Of a stretch of DNA of 38,817 nucleotides, positions 20,722 to 32,223 are shown one piece after another. The position numbers and the translations under genes are program-made. The DNA is from Hyphochytrium catenoides. Lineage: Eukaryota > Sar > Hyphochytriomycetes > Hyphochytriales > Hyphochytriaceae. Below the pieces are notes generated by a model. The model had not been told where the DNA came from and did not search any database. It saw only the letters and a program-made list of their open reading frames with translations. The stretch lies in the NCBI GenBank assembly GCA_900088475.1, contig FLMG01003887.1:1-38817 (forward strand), read 5' to 3'. The stretch's first letter is position 1, and each line of letters starts with the position of its first letter.

Positions 20722-23700
20722 TTATGAATCCACCTTCATCTCCTCGGATTCTTCAGAAGGCATTATATCTCTGGACCGCTGACAGTGCTCGATGTAATCT
20801 GCTTCATACACGAGAGACAACGGGACGCCATGCATAGCTGGAGAGCACAGATGTGAGAAACCACTTCGGATAGAGAAGACGAAGTCTAGAGAGGGAAGAG
20901 TCGCCTTTGACGTCCATCTCCCTCACTCTCTCTCTCCTCCCTCTCACACTTAACCAAATAAGCTCCTCACCTTACCTGCAATATCATCGCCCAGGTATTC
21001 GTAGCACCAGCCAAGTACATTACTAGGCCGAGGATAGGACGAAGAGAGAAAGCAAAGACGAGCACGCATATGATAAGCCGCTCGAGCAAATCTGAAGTCC
21101 ATCTGCAGGCAATCGATCAGCCACCCAAGAGAGGCCATTAGGTGCCGTAAGAGAGAGAGAGAGAGACATATGAGGCACAGCCATGACATCGGGGGTATCA
21201 GAAGGGAAGATAAGGGGACGGCGAAGGAGTCTAAAAACAGTAGAGATAGAGTCTAAACTGACGGAAAGGAAACAATTGCGGAGCTTGAGCTAAACCTTGG
21301 AACCGCAGATGAAATGGACGAGTTGGGATAGGGGAAAGCGCCGGTGCAGTGCAGGACATAAACAAGCTGGAAAGAGAGAACGTAAGAAGGAAGAATGGGG
21401 AAGAGGGCAGAAGAAGACCCTTGCGAAGGAGAAAGCGGGCATCGAGAGCCAGAGAAAGAAGTGCAAAAAAGCACCTTGAAAAGGTCATGGAGCAGATCGT
21501 GGGCCATAGCAACGATCCAGTGATTTTCAGCAAGTCCATGTTTAAAACATTCTCCATAGAGAGAGAGTAGAGGGGAGGGAGAAAGAAGAGAAGAGAAGTG
21601 ATCATGCATGTCTTCTATTTTCAAAGCGGCTTTGGCTTCAAACGTAAGAAGCTCTTTGAAGTCTTTCTCATCCGCTTTTCTGAGACAATGAGGACACGCC
21701 GGAGCAAAGCCTGATAGACAGAAGGATTGGCCTCAAAGAAGGAAAGAGCCTTAACGCGAAAGGACAGGCAGAGACGAACAACAGGAGAGCAGAGAGAAGA
21801 AAGAAAACGCTAGGACCGAGAGAGAGACGGGGAAAGGTTAAAAGAGAGAGTCTACCAGACCCAAAGAGAAGAAAAGAAGAGAAAAGTGAGAAGGAAGTTG
21901 GGGAATGTCTTGGCGTTGTCCCAACTCTAAGTTCAAGAGCAAAGGCCAACATGGGATTGAGGAGCTGCTCTCCTGAATGTCGGAAGAAGAGACAATTGTT
22001 GTTCGATAGAAGCAGCACCTTCGTCGTCTTCCTCTTGAAGAAAGATTAGTCCGTCGCATGCACCGCAGCGTACACCTCTTGTCCTCTCCTCTTCTTCAAC
22101 CTCTTTGTTGCGGCCAGTGCTCTTTGTCCGATAGCTGCAGCGAGGGCATGAGCAGAGAAAGTACTTGGAGTCAAGGAGAAGAGCTTGGCGATAGGAAGGA
22201 GGCTGCCACCTCTCTTGCAGAAAGTAACTATGGGTAATCTCTTCTCCTATCTCTATTGGACACAAGGCGCGCAGCTCCATCGTTTGACCTATGGGCAAAA
22301 AGCAGGAAACAGAAGGGTGAGAAAGTGATGGGACAAAGAGCATTGTCACAATAGCCAAATGATTTACCTAGCTGTCGCTCATTTTCTCTTACCTTTCTCC
22401 TCCCTAACTCCTATACCCTCCTCTTCTCTCTCTCTCCCTCTCTGCTGTGTGTCTCGATCTGTCTGTCTCTCTATCTACACAGCTACACCCACCCACACAT
22501 TCTCATTTATTTCTTTATCTCTGTTGATTTTTTGCTCCGTCTACCACTACGGCAGTGTCCCACCTTCCATGTTCCAGTTAGCGTTTGGTAGGCATGAGTG
22601 GTTGATCAAGCTGGTACAGAGAAAGAGACCCAAAGCCCCGTCTGAGACCCCAAACATGTTCGCAGAGGCAATCAGACAGACACGTAAGAGGAGGGCAGAA
22701 AGCGGACTCTCCTCCCTCTCATCGCGGCCTTCTCTCAGTACTTTTCTTTTCATGGAAAGCGGGAGGAGACCTAGGAGTTGTTCGCACCGCTGGTCGCTTA
22801 GCCTTTGTCTAATGTTAGAAAACCAGAGAGGGAGTTTCCCGACCGCTCTCTCTAGCTGGGAAAGGAAGTGGCTTGGAATTGCTTCCAGAGGCGGACAAAA
22901 GAGAGAGAGAACCAGAGAAGACTGTACCTCCTCGGGTTCTAAGGAGAATTGGACAGCGGCAAGCAGAGTTTTAGAGTCAACCCCTCCTCCTCCACCTTCC
23001 TCTTCGGACGTGGAGCACCAAACGTCAAGGTCATCCACACTGTCTACAGCGGTAACAGGACAGGAAAGGATGTCAGGACGAAGAGGGAGCCCGAACATAG
23101 AGTGATAACCATCAGATGCCAAGAAAAAGACAGAAAAGAAATAGGGAAGTGGTAACAGAAGGAGACTGCAAGAAGGATGGGCTCCACTGGGAGCAAATAA
23201 GGAAAGAGAGAGATCAAAGAGAGGGAGAAGAGAAATGGCCTCCACCTCCCAGGTCCTCAGTATTCATGGTCATCAGCGCTTCTTCTCTAAAAATCACATC
23301 GCCAGCTTCAAACGCACAGCGGGCGAGGAGAACTCGCCCTCTCTCCGCTGTCACATGAGGAAGAACTCTGTTGCTCTCGTCTTTCTCAACTTTGTGGCAC
23401 AGCCTTTCCCAGGAAGTGAGATACTTGTGCAAGCTTGTCTCTTCTGTCTCCTCTTCTTCGTATTTTCCCAAGCCTTGTCTCTCTTTCTTTCTCCAAACTG
23501 TCCTGCTCATAGAGTCCTCAACGGAATAGCTGGAAGCAGGGCACAGGTTCTCGGCACTGTCACGGAAAATCCACTCGGTAAGCGGGGCATCGGGTGACGA
23601 TGAGGCCGAAGCAATGTTGCTTGCTCTTCTCGCTTAAGAAGATGCGTGTCAGGATGGAGAGACAGAGAGAGCATCACGCGGGCGAGAAGGATGTTGATTA

Positions 23701-24395
23701 TAGAGAAGAAGGAAGTACAAAGCGGAAGAGATAGAGACGAATGGCAGGGACACACCCTTCGAGAACGTATCACTTATTCGGAGAAGTGTGAAGAAAAAGC
23801 TGCATAAGGAGACTTAGAAAATAGAAGAGCGACGCGAAGAGGGCCAACGTTTCAGCTTCAACATGGCAAACAAAAATTTTTGGAGCGCCATAGCCCTTTA
23901 CGGGGCAAAATTGATGAAGAAGGCGGAGAGGAAAGCGAGAGACAGAGTTAAAAGTAGGAGATCCTACCCTCCTCTTCACTCTTGTTGATGTGACAGACTC
24001 GCAGGGCGCTGCCAGAATCATCCACTGGAGACGTAGAGTGAATGAGTGTGGAGGTTGACAAAATAGCATCCCCCCCCGCCCAAAAAAAAAAGAGAAAGAA
24101 AGAGAGAGGAGAGCTCAGTCGCCAAAAAACAGAGAATCAAAGATAAAGAGTGAAAGAGACAGAGAGAGAGAGAGAGACAGAGAGAGATGCGAGAGAAGTA
24201 GAGAATTTGCAAAATTGTATCAAGCAAAGAAGAGAGAGGGCGGTTGAGGCCTGGGTTAGAGTCCCTACCGTCACAGACGAGAAGGAGGTCGCAATCACTG
24301 TCAGAAAGGTGGGAGACAGAGGAAGAGTAGAGAGAGTTGTCTCCGCCTCTCTCTCTTCGGCGGACCAGAAGTGAACCTTTTTGAACATTGTTCAT
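20722..24395 (-). CDS. SET-domain protein lysine methyltransferase, SMYD-like
   Basis: Predicted lysine methyltransferase using S-adenosylmethionine. Eight exons read on the minus strand: 24395-24269, 24024-23968, 23632-23246, 23043-22564, 22288-22019, 21710-21475, 21102-20976, 20837-20722; phases close and give 599 residues with stop TAA. SET landmarks are RVLLARCAFEAGDVIFREEA (~161-180), INHSCLPNA (NHSC at 338-341), GEEITHSY (365-372) and the post-SET cysteines CSCPRC (396-401). Further zinc-ligand pairs follow (CGACDG and, across an intron, CPHC), then helical repeats like the C-terminal TPR region of SMYD proteins. The segment where SMYD proteins carry a MYND zinc finger is replaced by an acidic, glycine-rich stretch, so MYND seems absent. 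The first ~100 residues are low complexity. The frame stays open upstream of the chosen Met to an AG at 24465, so the true start may be one exon further. Substrate unknown. Confidence 0.83.
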
Positions 24396-24510
24396 CGTCT
24401 TCCCCGCTAAGGTCCCTACGTAGCAAGAGTAGATGGGGTTAGGGAGCAGGAAAGTTGTGGGTTCCTAGAGGGATGACCCGCAGAAGGACTCGACAGGGTA
24501 GGCATAGAGG

Positions 24511-24605
24511 AAAGAAAGAGAGAGAGAGCGAGAATGAGAAAGAGAGAGAGAGAAAGAGAGAGAGACAGAGAGACAGAGAGAGAGAGAGAGAGAGAATGAG
24601 AAAGA

Positions 24606-24659
<54 letters not shown>

Positions 24660-24663
24660 AAGA
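24511..24663. repeat. GA-rich microsatellite
   Basis: Nearly pure purine DNA on the plus strand, GAGA runs with scattered A and C interruptions. It lies just upstream of the SET-domain gene, so it reads as CT on that gene's sense strand. It could be part of a 5' intron. Frames through it give only Arg-Glu or Ser-Leu repeats. Confidence 0.85.
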
Positions 24664-26352
24664 GGCTAGTCTCTCCACAGTTTAACCCGGCCTCTCGCTT
24701 CTAGACAACAGACATCGCCCGAGGACAAGGCAGAAGCCGCGTAGAGGAAAGGTCCATCTTTATCTCCTCCAGTCTCCGTAGGCTGCTAACCTCCGGCTCC
24801 TGCAGCGACGGTGGACGGAGGCGAGCCCGCCTGTGCGTCGGACGAAAGGTTACTCTCCATCCTCCTTTCTCCTTCTTCCTCTCTTCCGCTCCTGAGCTTC
24901 AGGCTGCACTCCAAGCTCTTGTGCCTCTGTCTGTGTCTCTCTCTGTTCGCTGTCTCTCTCTTCTGTCTCTTATCATCCTTCTCTCTCTCACTCTCTCTCT
25001 CACTCTCTCTGTCTGTCTCTCTGTCTGAAAATCTTTATTACCCGAAGATCTTCAGAATCTCTGTGCCCCACCCCTGTACATCCATCGTGCGTACATGTAG
25101 TGCCGAACTTCGTTGTAAATATAGTACGAGTAGATTATTTAGCGTTGCTGACTGTACAGGTTGCCGTTAGCCGATAGCATAGCAAAAGAGATAACCTCCA
25201 GGAGCGGAAACAACCAAACGTCACTACTCTCTCTTTCTGACGCCCAGCAGCGCTCCTACCGCTGGTGCCGCTGCAGCGCGCCGCCACCACCAATCGTCGT
25301 CACCTTCTCCCGCCCCTGCAGTCGCCGACGTCCTCCTACTTGCTGGTACTTCTGCTTCTTTCTATTACTCCGAGAGAGGGTTATACTTTTTCTGTGCAAC
25401 CCATGAATGTAAAACTCTCCGATGAAAAGAGAACATCTTCGTCAACCCCCTCCTCCTCGTTTCTCCATCATAAGAGCACCTAGCTCGCTCGTTATCTCAG
25501 CAGCAGAAGCCGACATATTGTCTCACATTATGCGTAAATTTCTTCCGGATAAGGAAAGCACTTTATTGAGAAGGAACTTCCATGATGCTGAATAGCCCTG
25601 CTGCCATCATGGATCTCGTCAAACCGTGCAGGCATGTTGTGGATAAAAATGTCCCCACCCAAACACACGGCGGCATCAGAACACCAGGTTCACGGTGAAG
25701 TTTGAGCGTGGAGTCGCACTTGTGGCCTCGTTTTACAATGAGCTCTGTAATGGTAAGGAGGACGGCGGCGGCTGCAGGAGCTGAAGGAAGTGACAATTAG
25801 GATGATCGATGCGTCATCATCGGCAGCAGCAGCAGCAACGGCGAGCGCTTCTTGTTTTGTTGTTTGGTGGAGCAAAGTGAACACTCCCTGATGGTGGTGG
25901 AGGAGGGGTTGCTGTATGTATGTATGGCTTTTATACAACTCGAGAAATCAAAAGTTCAAAGCAAGTTCATGGGCACACTAGTCAGTTATCAAGTCTGTGA
26001 TCTCACCCAGATGATCTTTGGGTGTTGGCGTGATGGATGATGGGAAAGGGAAGTTCAACTAGCGCCACCCATCCCCTCTCACACAACCTACTGTGCAGTT
26101 ATAAACCCACATGTCCTATATGGTTCATGACGTACGGCCAATACCACTACAAGACTGCTCACACACATCTAAACGGCAAACGCGCGTACTGCAGTAGTGT
26201 CCAGAAAGCCTCCCACCCATCCTCCCATCCCCAAAAGTCATGATCTATCTTTACCTTCACTTTCTTGGCGACATCAGAGGAGGCCCTGTTTCCTGCTTCT
26301 CTCTCTCCTCTTCCCTCTCTTTCTCTCTCTCACTCCCCTCCCCCCCCCTCTT

Positions 26353-26370
26353 NNNNNNNNNNNNNNNNNN
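26353..26370. other. Assembly gap (18 N)
   Basis: Eighteen undetermined bases sit between a C-run (CCCCCCCCTCTT) and a TCTCTC run. The gap is inside a CT microsatellite, the usual place for an assembler to break, so the real length here is unknown. Confidence 0.98.
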
Positions 26371-26900
26371 TCTCTCTCTCTCTCTTCTCTCTTGTCTTTC
26401 TTCTCTCCTCTATTAGGTCAAGCAGCAGGGCATCAGTTCAGTATGCTCGCCCATCACCCATCACCCCCCTCCCTCCCGGCCCCGTGAGGATGCGACGCTA
26501 CTGATCAAGGAGTTTCCCTTCTCTGCTTCTCTATTTCTTTCTCTCTCCCCAGTATTCCCTGTCTGTCTCTCTCTCTTTCCCGTGCCCATTCCGATGGTCC
26601 TCCTCCTTGGTTCATGCATGATATAGAGTGCCGCCAACATAGAAGACTATCAAGGGAGAGAGGAAAGCGAGGTAGAGGAAGAGAGAGCCGATGACGAGAG
26701 CAACATTCACGAGGAAAGCAGCGTAAACTCTGCCCTTCCCATCTTTCACGTACTGTCTCTCTCTTGACATTCGCCAATTTTCCTCTCGTCTCGCTTGTGG
26801 TCGCCGCCGTTCTTAGGGCAAAAGCGGGAGACAAGGTTCAGAGGCAAGGGCGCGGAAGAGAAAGGAGAGGGAACCAGTAGGAAAAGCTCGAATATTAACT

Positions 26901-28193
26901 ATGAGAGAACGCGTGAAGAAGTCGAGCGATGATCTCAAGCAGCAGAATGCCGCCCCAACTTCTCTCTCTCTTGCCTCTTCTGCCGGAGGGTCAATGCTCT
27001 ATCCTAAGCTAGTCTTTATGTTCTACTACGGCGGCATGGCCCTTGTTGCTCCTTATTTTAACCTCTTCTATAAGTCGAAAGGGTTGTCAGGGCAGCAGAT
27101 TGGCATTCTTCTCTCTCTCTCTCCATTTATTGGTATGGTGGCAGCGCCTACTCTCTCTGCTCTGGCAGACAGGAGTGGCAAGCGACAGCTTGTTCTCTCT
27201 CTCTGCATCGTTATCTCCTGCTCGATGCGCATGGTGCAGAGCATGACCAATGATTTCTATCAGTTAATGCTGCTCGTGGTCTGTGGAGAACTTGCTGGAT
27301 CAGGAGTGGGGCCTATCATCGATGCCAGTACGTGTCGACCTCCCCTCTCTTTCTCTCTCTGTCTCTCTTGCTCTCTGTCTCTCTCTCCGTCTCGATTCTC
27401 TCTCTCTCTCTCTATTTCTGTCTCTCTCTCTCTCTATTTCTCTCTTTCTCTTTCTCTCTCTCTCTCTCTCTCCTCTGTCTTTCTCTTCCTGGCTCCTGTA
27501 GAGAATGGCTCTCTGTCTCTCACTTCTGTGGGTTTGGTCTCACCTTTGAATGCTAAAACTAGGGTCATGGTCTTTCTCTCTCTTCATTATCTGAAACGTT
27601 TCTTGATGTATGCTGAGTTTCTTCATCAGAAAGGCTCTTTTCCACCCATTTAGGATGTCTCTTCCGGATGGTTATACCTGTTAACGTTTTCTTTGTCTTC
27701 CCCTCATTCCATATCTCTTGCCTTTCTCTCTCACTCTCTATCACACACTCTCACACGCGCTCTCTCTCTCTCTCTCTCTCTCACTCTCTCTGTTCTAAGT
27801 CACGTACAGCCTTCTAGATAACCCTGAAGACTATGGAAAGTCCCGTCTCTTTGCCTCCATTGGCTGGGGCGGACTGGCTCCGTTAGCTGGGAGCATCATC
27901 GCGAGAGAAGGAGTGGAGAAAATGTTCCCTATCCAGGCCATTGTTCTCTCTTTGGCCATCTTCTTCGTCATGAGGTAGGAAAGAAGAGAGGGAGAGAAGA
28001 GGGAAACAATGATTCTCTCTCTCTCTCAGTCTCTCTCGGTCTTGCTCTCTCTCTCTCTGAGTGCGTCTGTGTCTCTCTCCTCTATTGAATTGACTTAAGA
28101 AGCAGATGTTTACATCATCAGTGAATCACAGACGTGGCCAACACGGCGTGTGTCCCTCTCTCTTTCTTATTGCGAGTTTGGTCCCTGCCTCTC

Positions 28194-28224
<31 letters not shown>

Positions 28225-29711
28225 CCCTTCGTTACCTCTCTCTTCCTCTTCCGTTTTCTCTCCCTCTCTCTCCCTCATATCTGCCTCTCTATCTGCCAGA
28301 ATCCCCTCATCCAATCCAAAGCCTCCGACGAGCCCAACGGCCTCAGCCTCGCAGGCAGTAGATGGCAGAGCAGGAGAAGCTCCTCCAGCTCCACAGGGAG
28401 GACTTGTCGCAGAGCTGCTCCCCATCGTCAGAAAGCCAACCAACAAATTGTTCTTCTGTCTCGCGCTGGCACTAGGGATCACAGGGGTGAGAACACTTCT
28501 TCATCCTCCTTTCCCACAACACTCTCTCTCCCTTTTCCTTCTCTCTTTTGATGTCTTCTCTCCTCAAACATGTCCGCTCTCTTGATACATTTGACCCTCT
28601 CTCTTTCATTCTTTCCACTTCGTCCTTTCTATCTCTCCTTCTGTCTCTAAAGCCCGCTTGCTCTTTTCTCCCCTCTCTCTCTCTCTCCTTCGCTATATCC
28701 TCTTTCTCTCGCTGTCTCTCTCTCTTACATTCTCTCCTGTCGGTTCTCTCCATGGCAGGGTTTTATCAACGGTACTCTCTTCCTCTATATGGACTCTTTG
28801 AAAGCATCGACAGCTGTCATGGGCCTAGGACTCACAGTCAACTGCGCTGCAGAGGTAAAGAGAAGACAGGGTGAAAGATGGTTTTATCTCAGAGAAAGGA
28901 GAGAGCAAGGACAAGAGAGAGCGTGAACTATCGAGAGAGAAGTATTTTTAGAGCATCAGAGACAGTTATTAAGACTGACAACAAACAGAGTCAGAGATGA
29001 GAAGAGAGCGAGAGAGGGAGAGATGACAGAGAGAGAAAGAGCGCGAGAGAGAAAGAGAGAGAGACACAGAGAGAGACAAAGAGAGAAACAGTAACCTTAA
29101 CCTGTTTCTCTATCCTTCGTCCGAATGTTAGGTCGTAATGTTCTGGATCGCTGGAAAGATCTTGAAGAGATTCTCTGTTCCCTGTCTCCTGACACTTGTC
29201 TTCAGCACCTTCGCCTTTCGGATGGCCTATTACTGTCTCATACCTTACCCTTGGCTCATACTTCTAGGTAACAGAGAGAGAGAGAGAGAGAGAGAGTGAT
29301 AGAGAAAAGAGAAAGAGAGGAAAGATAGAGTATAGGGAGAGAAGGGAAGTTAGAAGTAGAGAGCACAAGCTAATCAGGGAGAAGAAGGAAAGAACCGATT
29401 GGGATAAGTCAGGCATTCGAAGCTAAAGAAGAGAGAGAAAAGCCTTTGACGCGTAGCTGACTCTCTCTTCCTCCCCCTTCTTTCTCACAGTTGAAAGTTT
29501 GAATGGCGTTACCTTTGGCATCGGATGGTCTGCCTGCTCTTTCTATGTGAATAGCATCTCCCCTCCGCACCTGAAGACGACCATGCAGGGACTTCTGGCA
29601 GCAGTAGAGTGGGGCTTTGGGATGGGAGGTGAGAAGAGAGAGGAAAATGTTTTATAATCTACGTGGCCCCTTCTCTCTCTCTTTGTCTCTGTCTCTCTGT
29701 CTCTCTCTCTG

Positions 29712-29744
<33 letters not shown>

Positions 29745-30320
29745 GCTTAACGCTAGGTCCTCTGTCGCCTCGATCTTTGGCTGCCCTGTTCCTGTTTGTC
29801 TCCTGTTCAGTCCATCTGTCTTCGAAACTAACCCTTCTGACCTCTCTCTCTTTCTCTCTGTTACTGCTCTCCCTCTTTCTCTCTCTCCTATTCTCTATGT
29901 GTGTTGTCTCTCTGCCTCGCTCTCTCTCTCTTTCTCACTCCCATCTCTCTCCTCATATCTCTCTCACTCTGACCAACTCTCTGCCTCCTTTCCGTCTGTG
30001 CCATAGTTGGCCTCCTAGTCGGTGGCTCTCTGAACGACCTCATTGGGTTCGTCAATGTCTTTTGGGTGGGAGTGCTGGTCAGCTCTTCGGGAGCGCTTCT
30101 CTCTCTCTCCTGGTGGACTGCAGAAGGGAAAAAGGCGAAAGGTCGTCTCTCTCCTTCTCCATCTGTGGCGGATCCAGAGCTCACAGCCAAAGAACTGGAT
30201 AGCTTTCGCCTTGTGGAGGAGGAGGATAGGGAAGATGAAAGATCAGGAAAAGACAGAGAGAAGATGCCTCTCCTAGGCGGTGCAAAAGCTGATGACATAA
30301 GGCCTTCCGTACTAGCTTGA
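26901..30320 (+). CDS. Major facilitator superfamily transporter, MFS_1-like / MFSD6-like
   Basis: Integral membrane solute transporter of unknown substrate. Seven exons: 26901-27327, 27800-27974, 28300-28486, 28759-28854, 29132-29267, 29491-29628, 30007-30320; phases close and give 490 residues, typical for a 12-helix MFS protein. Helix 1 is around FMFYYGGMALVAPYFNLFY. The loop after helix 2 carries an MFS motif-A-like ALADRSGKRQ (D90, R91, K94, R95). DAITYSLLDNPEDYGKSRLF followed by ASIGWGG is typical of the LacY/MFSD6-like branch, and the second half has VESLNGVTFGIGW with LKTTMQGLLAAVEWGFGMG. A hydrophilic Pro/Ser-rich central loop is encoded by exon 3, and the tail is acidic and cytosolic. 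Exon boundaries are supported by GT-AG sites plus the family motifs continuing across each join. Introns 1-3 and 6 are CT-rich on the sense strand, introns 4 and 5 GA-rich. Confidence 0.88.
27342..27480 (+). repeat. CT microsatellite in MFS intron 1
   Basis: Imperfect TCTCTC runs with G and A interruptions fill most of the first MFS intron. The open reading through it is only Leu/Ser/Phe and is intronic, because the conserved DAITYSLLD motif is restored by splicing from 27327 to 27800. Confidence 0.8.
29009..29090 (+). repeat. GA microsatellite in MFS intron 4
   Basis: GAGAGA runs with short interruptions occupy the sense strand of intron 4. A second GA run at 29275-29297 starts right after the donor of intron 5. 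A sense-strand purine tract inside an intron is the opposite of the CT tracts in introns 1-3 and 6 of the same gene. Confidence 0.8.
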
Positions 30321-30535
30321 CCAGAGGGGCAGAAGAGGGAAAGAGTTGAGAAGAGCAAAAGAGAGTGAGACGAGAGTGAGACAAAGCTATGAGAGAAAGA
30401 GAGAGAAGTCTGTCTCTATGTATAGTAACCTAGTGCAACATCCACCTACTCAACCTAGCCCCTTCCGAAGCTCTCTCTCTCTCTTGATTGTCTTTAAGAG
30501 CCACCGTCGATGACTATTTCGACCAATGATGGAGG

Positions 30536-30582
<47 letters not shown>

Positions 30583-31338
30583 GGGGACGCCGGCGTTATT
30601 CTTCGCAGTCACCTACGCGTCAAAAAGCGGAAGAGAGGCATTGACGGATTGGGCGTTTCTGAGGGAGACGGAGAGAGCTTAAGTGTGAGGCCGTAGGTAG
30701 AGAAAGAGAGAGGGAGGTCTAACATCCTGCCAGAGAAGGAGAGGTAAATGATTAATGAAGAAGCCTGAGAATTGTCTCGCAAGGTACTGCCGCGGCCGCT
30801 GCCGCTGCACTATTGGCAGATCAACTGCTATATTACTCTCTTATGGAAGCAACTCTGGGACGACCGAGAGATAATGTACGCGGAAAGAGAGAGAAAGTGA
30901 GAAAGGAAACAAGAGAGAGAGAGAGAGAGAAGAGAGTCGCGCAAGAAGTGTGTAAAAAGCCAAATTGTTCTTGGCTCGCGCTGTCTCAACTTCCGTTTGG
31001 GCACAAATCTCTCTGCCAAACTCCGCTTCCTACTCTACTCTTTCTCTTCTCACTGCATAAACGTCTCTTCACTGCTCTTCGCTTTCCCTTGACCCTCTCC
31101 CTATGAGATGGCCAGTAGGCGGGACGTTGGTATGCCCTTTCCGCCATCAGCTCCTTTCTACGGCACCTATTAGGCCATTAATATCAAGCCTTGTGGACGC
31201 TGTGCGCCTCCGCCTTTGAGAAGTAAAGAGGATGATCTGGCCGCTTATGTCCTTGCTCTCATTCTCTGTGCTCATTGCGTTGACAAGCTTTTTATCCTCT
31301 CTCTCTCTCTCTCGTCGTCCGGACCCTCTCTCTCTTTA
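30321..31338. other. Convergent intergenic region between MFS and LYR genes
   Basis: No gene recognised. It holds a perfect (GA)20 tract at 30540-30580, scattered GA-rich stretches and a NotI site (GCGGCCGC) near 30791. A 97-codon plus-strand frame from 30813 starts with non-repetitive residues but runs into Arg/Glu- and Leu-rich low complexity and matches nothing I know. Confidence 0.5.
30540..30580. repeat. (GA)20 microsatellite
   Basis: Uninterrupted GA dinucleotides, about 40 bases, between the 3' ends of the MFS and LYR genes. It is the longest pure dinucleotide run in the window and a likely length-variable locus. Confidence 0.95.
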
Positions 31339-31713
31339 TCAGGAGAGAGGACTGCCTCCTCCCATAGGGTTCTTCTCTAGGTCCACCGACCAGTCTCCTG
31401 CTTGCTCTCTTAGGCTCGTGTACTTCCGGAGCTGGTCAATACCTCGCACAGCTGTGTCTCTTTGTTGTTCCAACTTCTTTGGATCTGTCTCGTGCATGTT
31501 TGCTCTGAATTCTGTGGGAAGCGAAGAGAGAACGGAAGTGGCCATCAGCAGACGGAACAGAGAAAAAAGAAGAGAAAGAGGGAGTGATCCTTAAGGGCGA
31601 AAGAGGATCAGCAGGTGAAACGAAGTCCACTGGGACCGTGAGACAGCAGCAACTAGGAGTGCGAAGGAGTAATGGAGCCAGAGAGACAAAGATTAACCGG
31701 AGAAAGAAAGAAA

Positions 31714-31754
<41 letters not shown>

Positions 31755-31939
31755 AGAGAGTTCGAGATAACTTGTGTCTGAGGAGAGGAAGGGAAGAGGG
31801 CCGTAGATACCAAGTACCATGACAGAGAGAGACCGATCAAATCTCTTGCTAGGGAGGAAAGAGATATAGAGCTCATAAACATAGTTGAGTGCTCGGACAA
31901 ACACTAGCAGTCAGAGGCATGAGAGAGAGAGCGAGAGAG

Positions 31940-31981
<42 letters not shown>

Positions 31982-32223
31982 GGAGAGAGAGACAGACTCT
32001 GAGAGGCCAAAGCCTCCGTTCTCGTTGCACAAACCGGCAGCGGGTACTTTAGAAATTGACAGAGGAGGACAATGAGAGAGCAGCGACCAAGAAAGGACTG
32101 ACCTATTTTGATGTCCTCGATGATGGCGTTCCTTTTCACGCTGGGAAAGTGCTTAGCGAGCTTCAGAAGCTCTCGATAGACTGACCGCATCTGCTGCGGA
32201 GTCATTGAAGAGTAGGGACCCAT
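31339..32223 (-). CDS. LYR-motif (Complex1_LYR family) mitochondrial protein
   Basis: Small helical protein of the LYR family, whose members bind the mitochondrial acyl carrier protein and serve Fe-S cluster delivery or assembly of respiratory complexes. Two exons, 32223-32103 and 31511-31339, joined in phase 1 give 97 residues with stop TGA. Residues 11-30 fit the LYR helix: the motif is V-Y-R (15-17) followed by ELLKLAKHFPSVKR. After IIEDIK the splice junction makes the conserved E-F-R (Phe at 42), then ANMHETDPKK and a third helix AVRGIDQLRKYTSL. Met7 (32205) is an alternative start; neither gives a strong cleavable presequence, as is common in this family. The 591-nt intron contains two long CT tracts on the sense strand. 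I cannot say which LYRM paralogue it is. Confidence 0.83.
31717..31752. repeat. GA/CT microsatellite in the LYR gene intron
   Basis: AG dinucleotides run for about 36 bases on the plus strand, which is a CT tract on the LYR sense strand. A second, interrupted tract lies at 31919-31992 in the same intron. Confidence 0.9.

Larger units (their letters stand above)
24396..26900. other. Divergent intergenic region between the SET-domain and MFS genes
   Basis: Both neighbours point away from this stretch, so it should hold their promoters. It contains the GA tract at 24511-24663, CT tracts at about 24930-25030 and 26300-26405, and an assembly gap. I see no clear TATA box tied to either start. An open frame at about 25193-25425 (+) ends in a short Cys/His-containing motif but lacks an ATG and matches nothing convincingly. 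No tRNA or other RNA gene was recognised. Confidence 0.5.

Noticed and set aside
24230-24290. GGGTTAGAGTCCC stretch resembling a tRNA T-arm
   Set aside because: It lacks the TTC of the T-loop, and no anticodon, D-arm or acceptor pairing is present around it.
24437-24685. Open frames of repeated Arg-Glu (+) and Ser-Leu (-)
   Set aside because: They are translations of the GA/CT microsatellite in several frames at once, with no non-repeat coding sequence attached.
25193-25425. Plus-strand frame ending with YYSERGLYFFCATHECK, reminiscent of a cupredoxin copper site
   Set aside because: No ATG, low-complexity Ala/Ser/Pro upstream, stop right after, and no methionine ligand or upstream His. A few residues are not enough.
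26197-26504. Open frames running through the N-gap
   Set aside because: They depend on undetermined bases and CT repeats.
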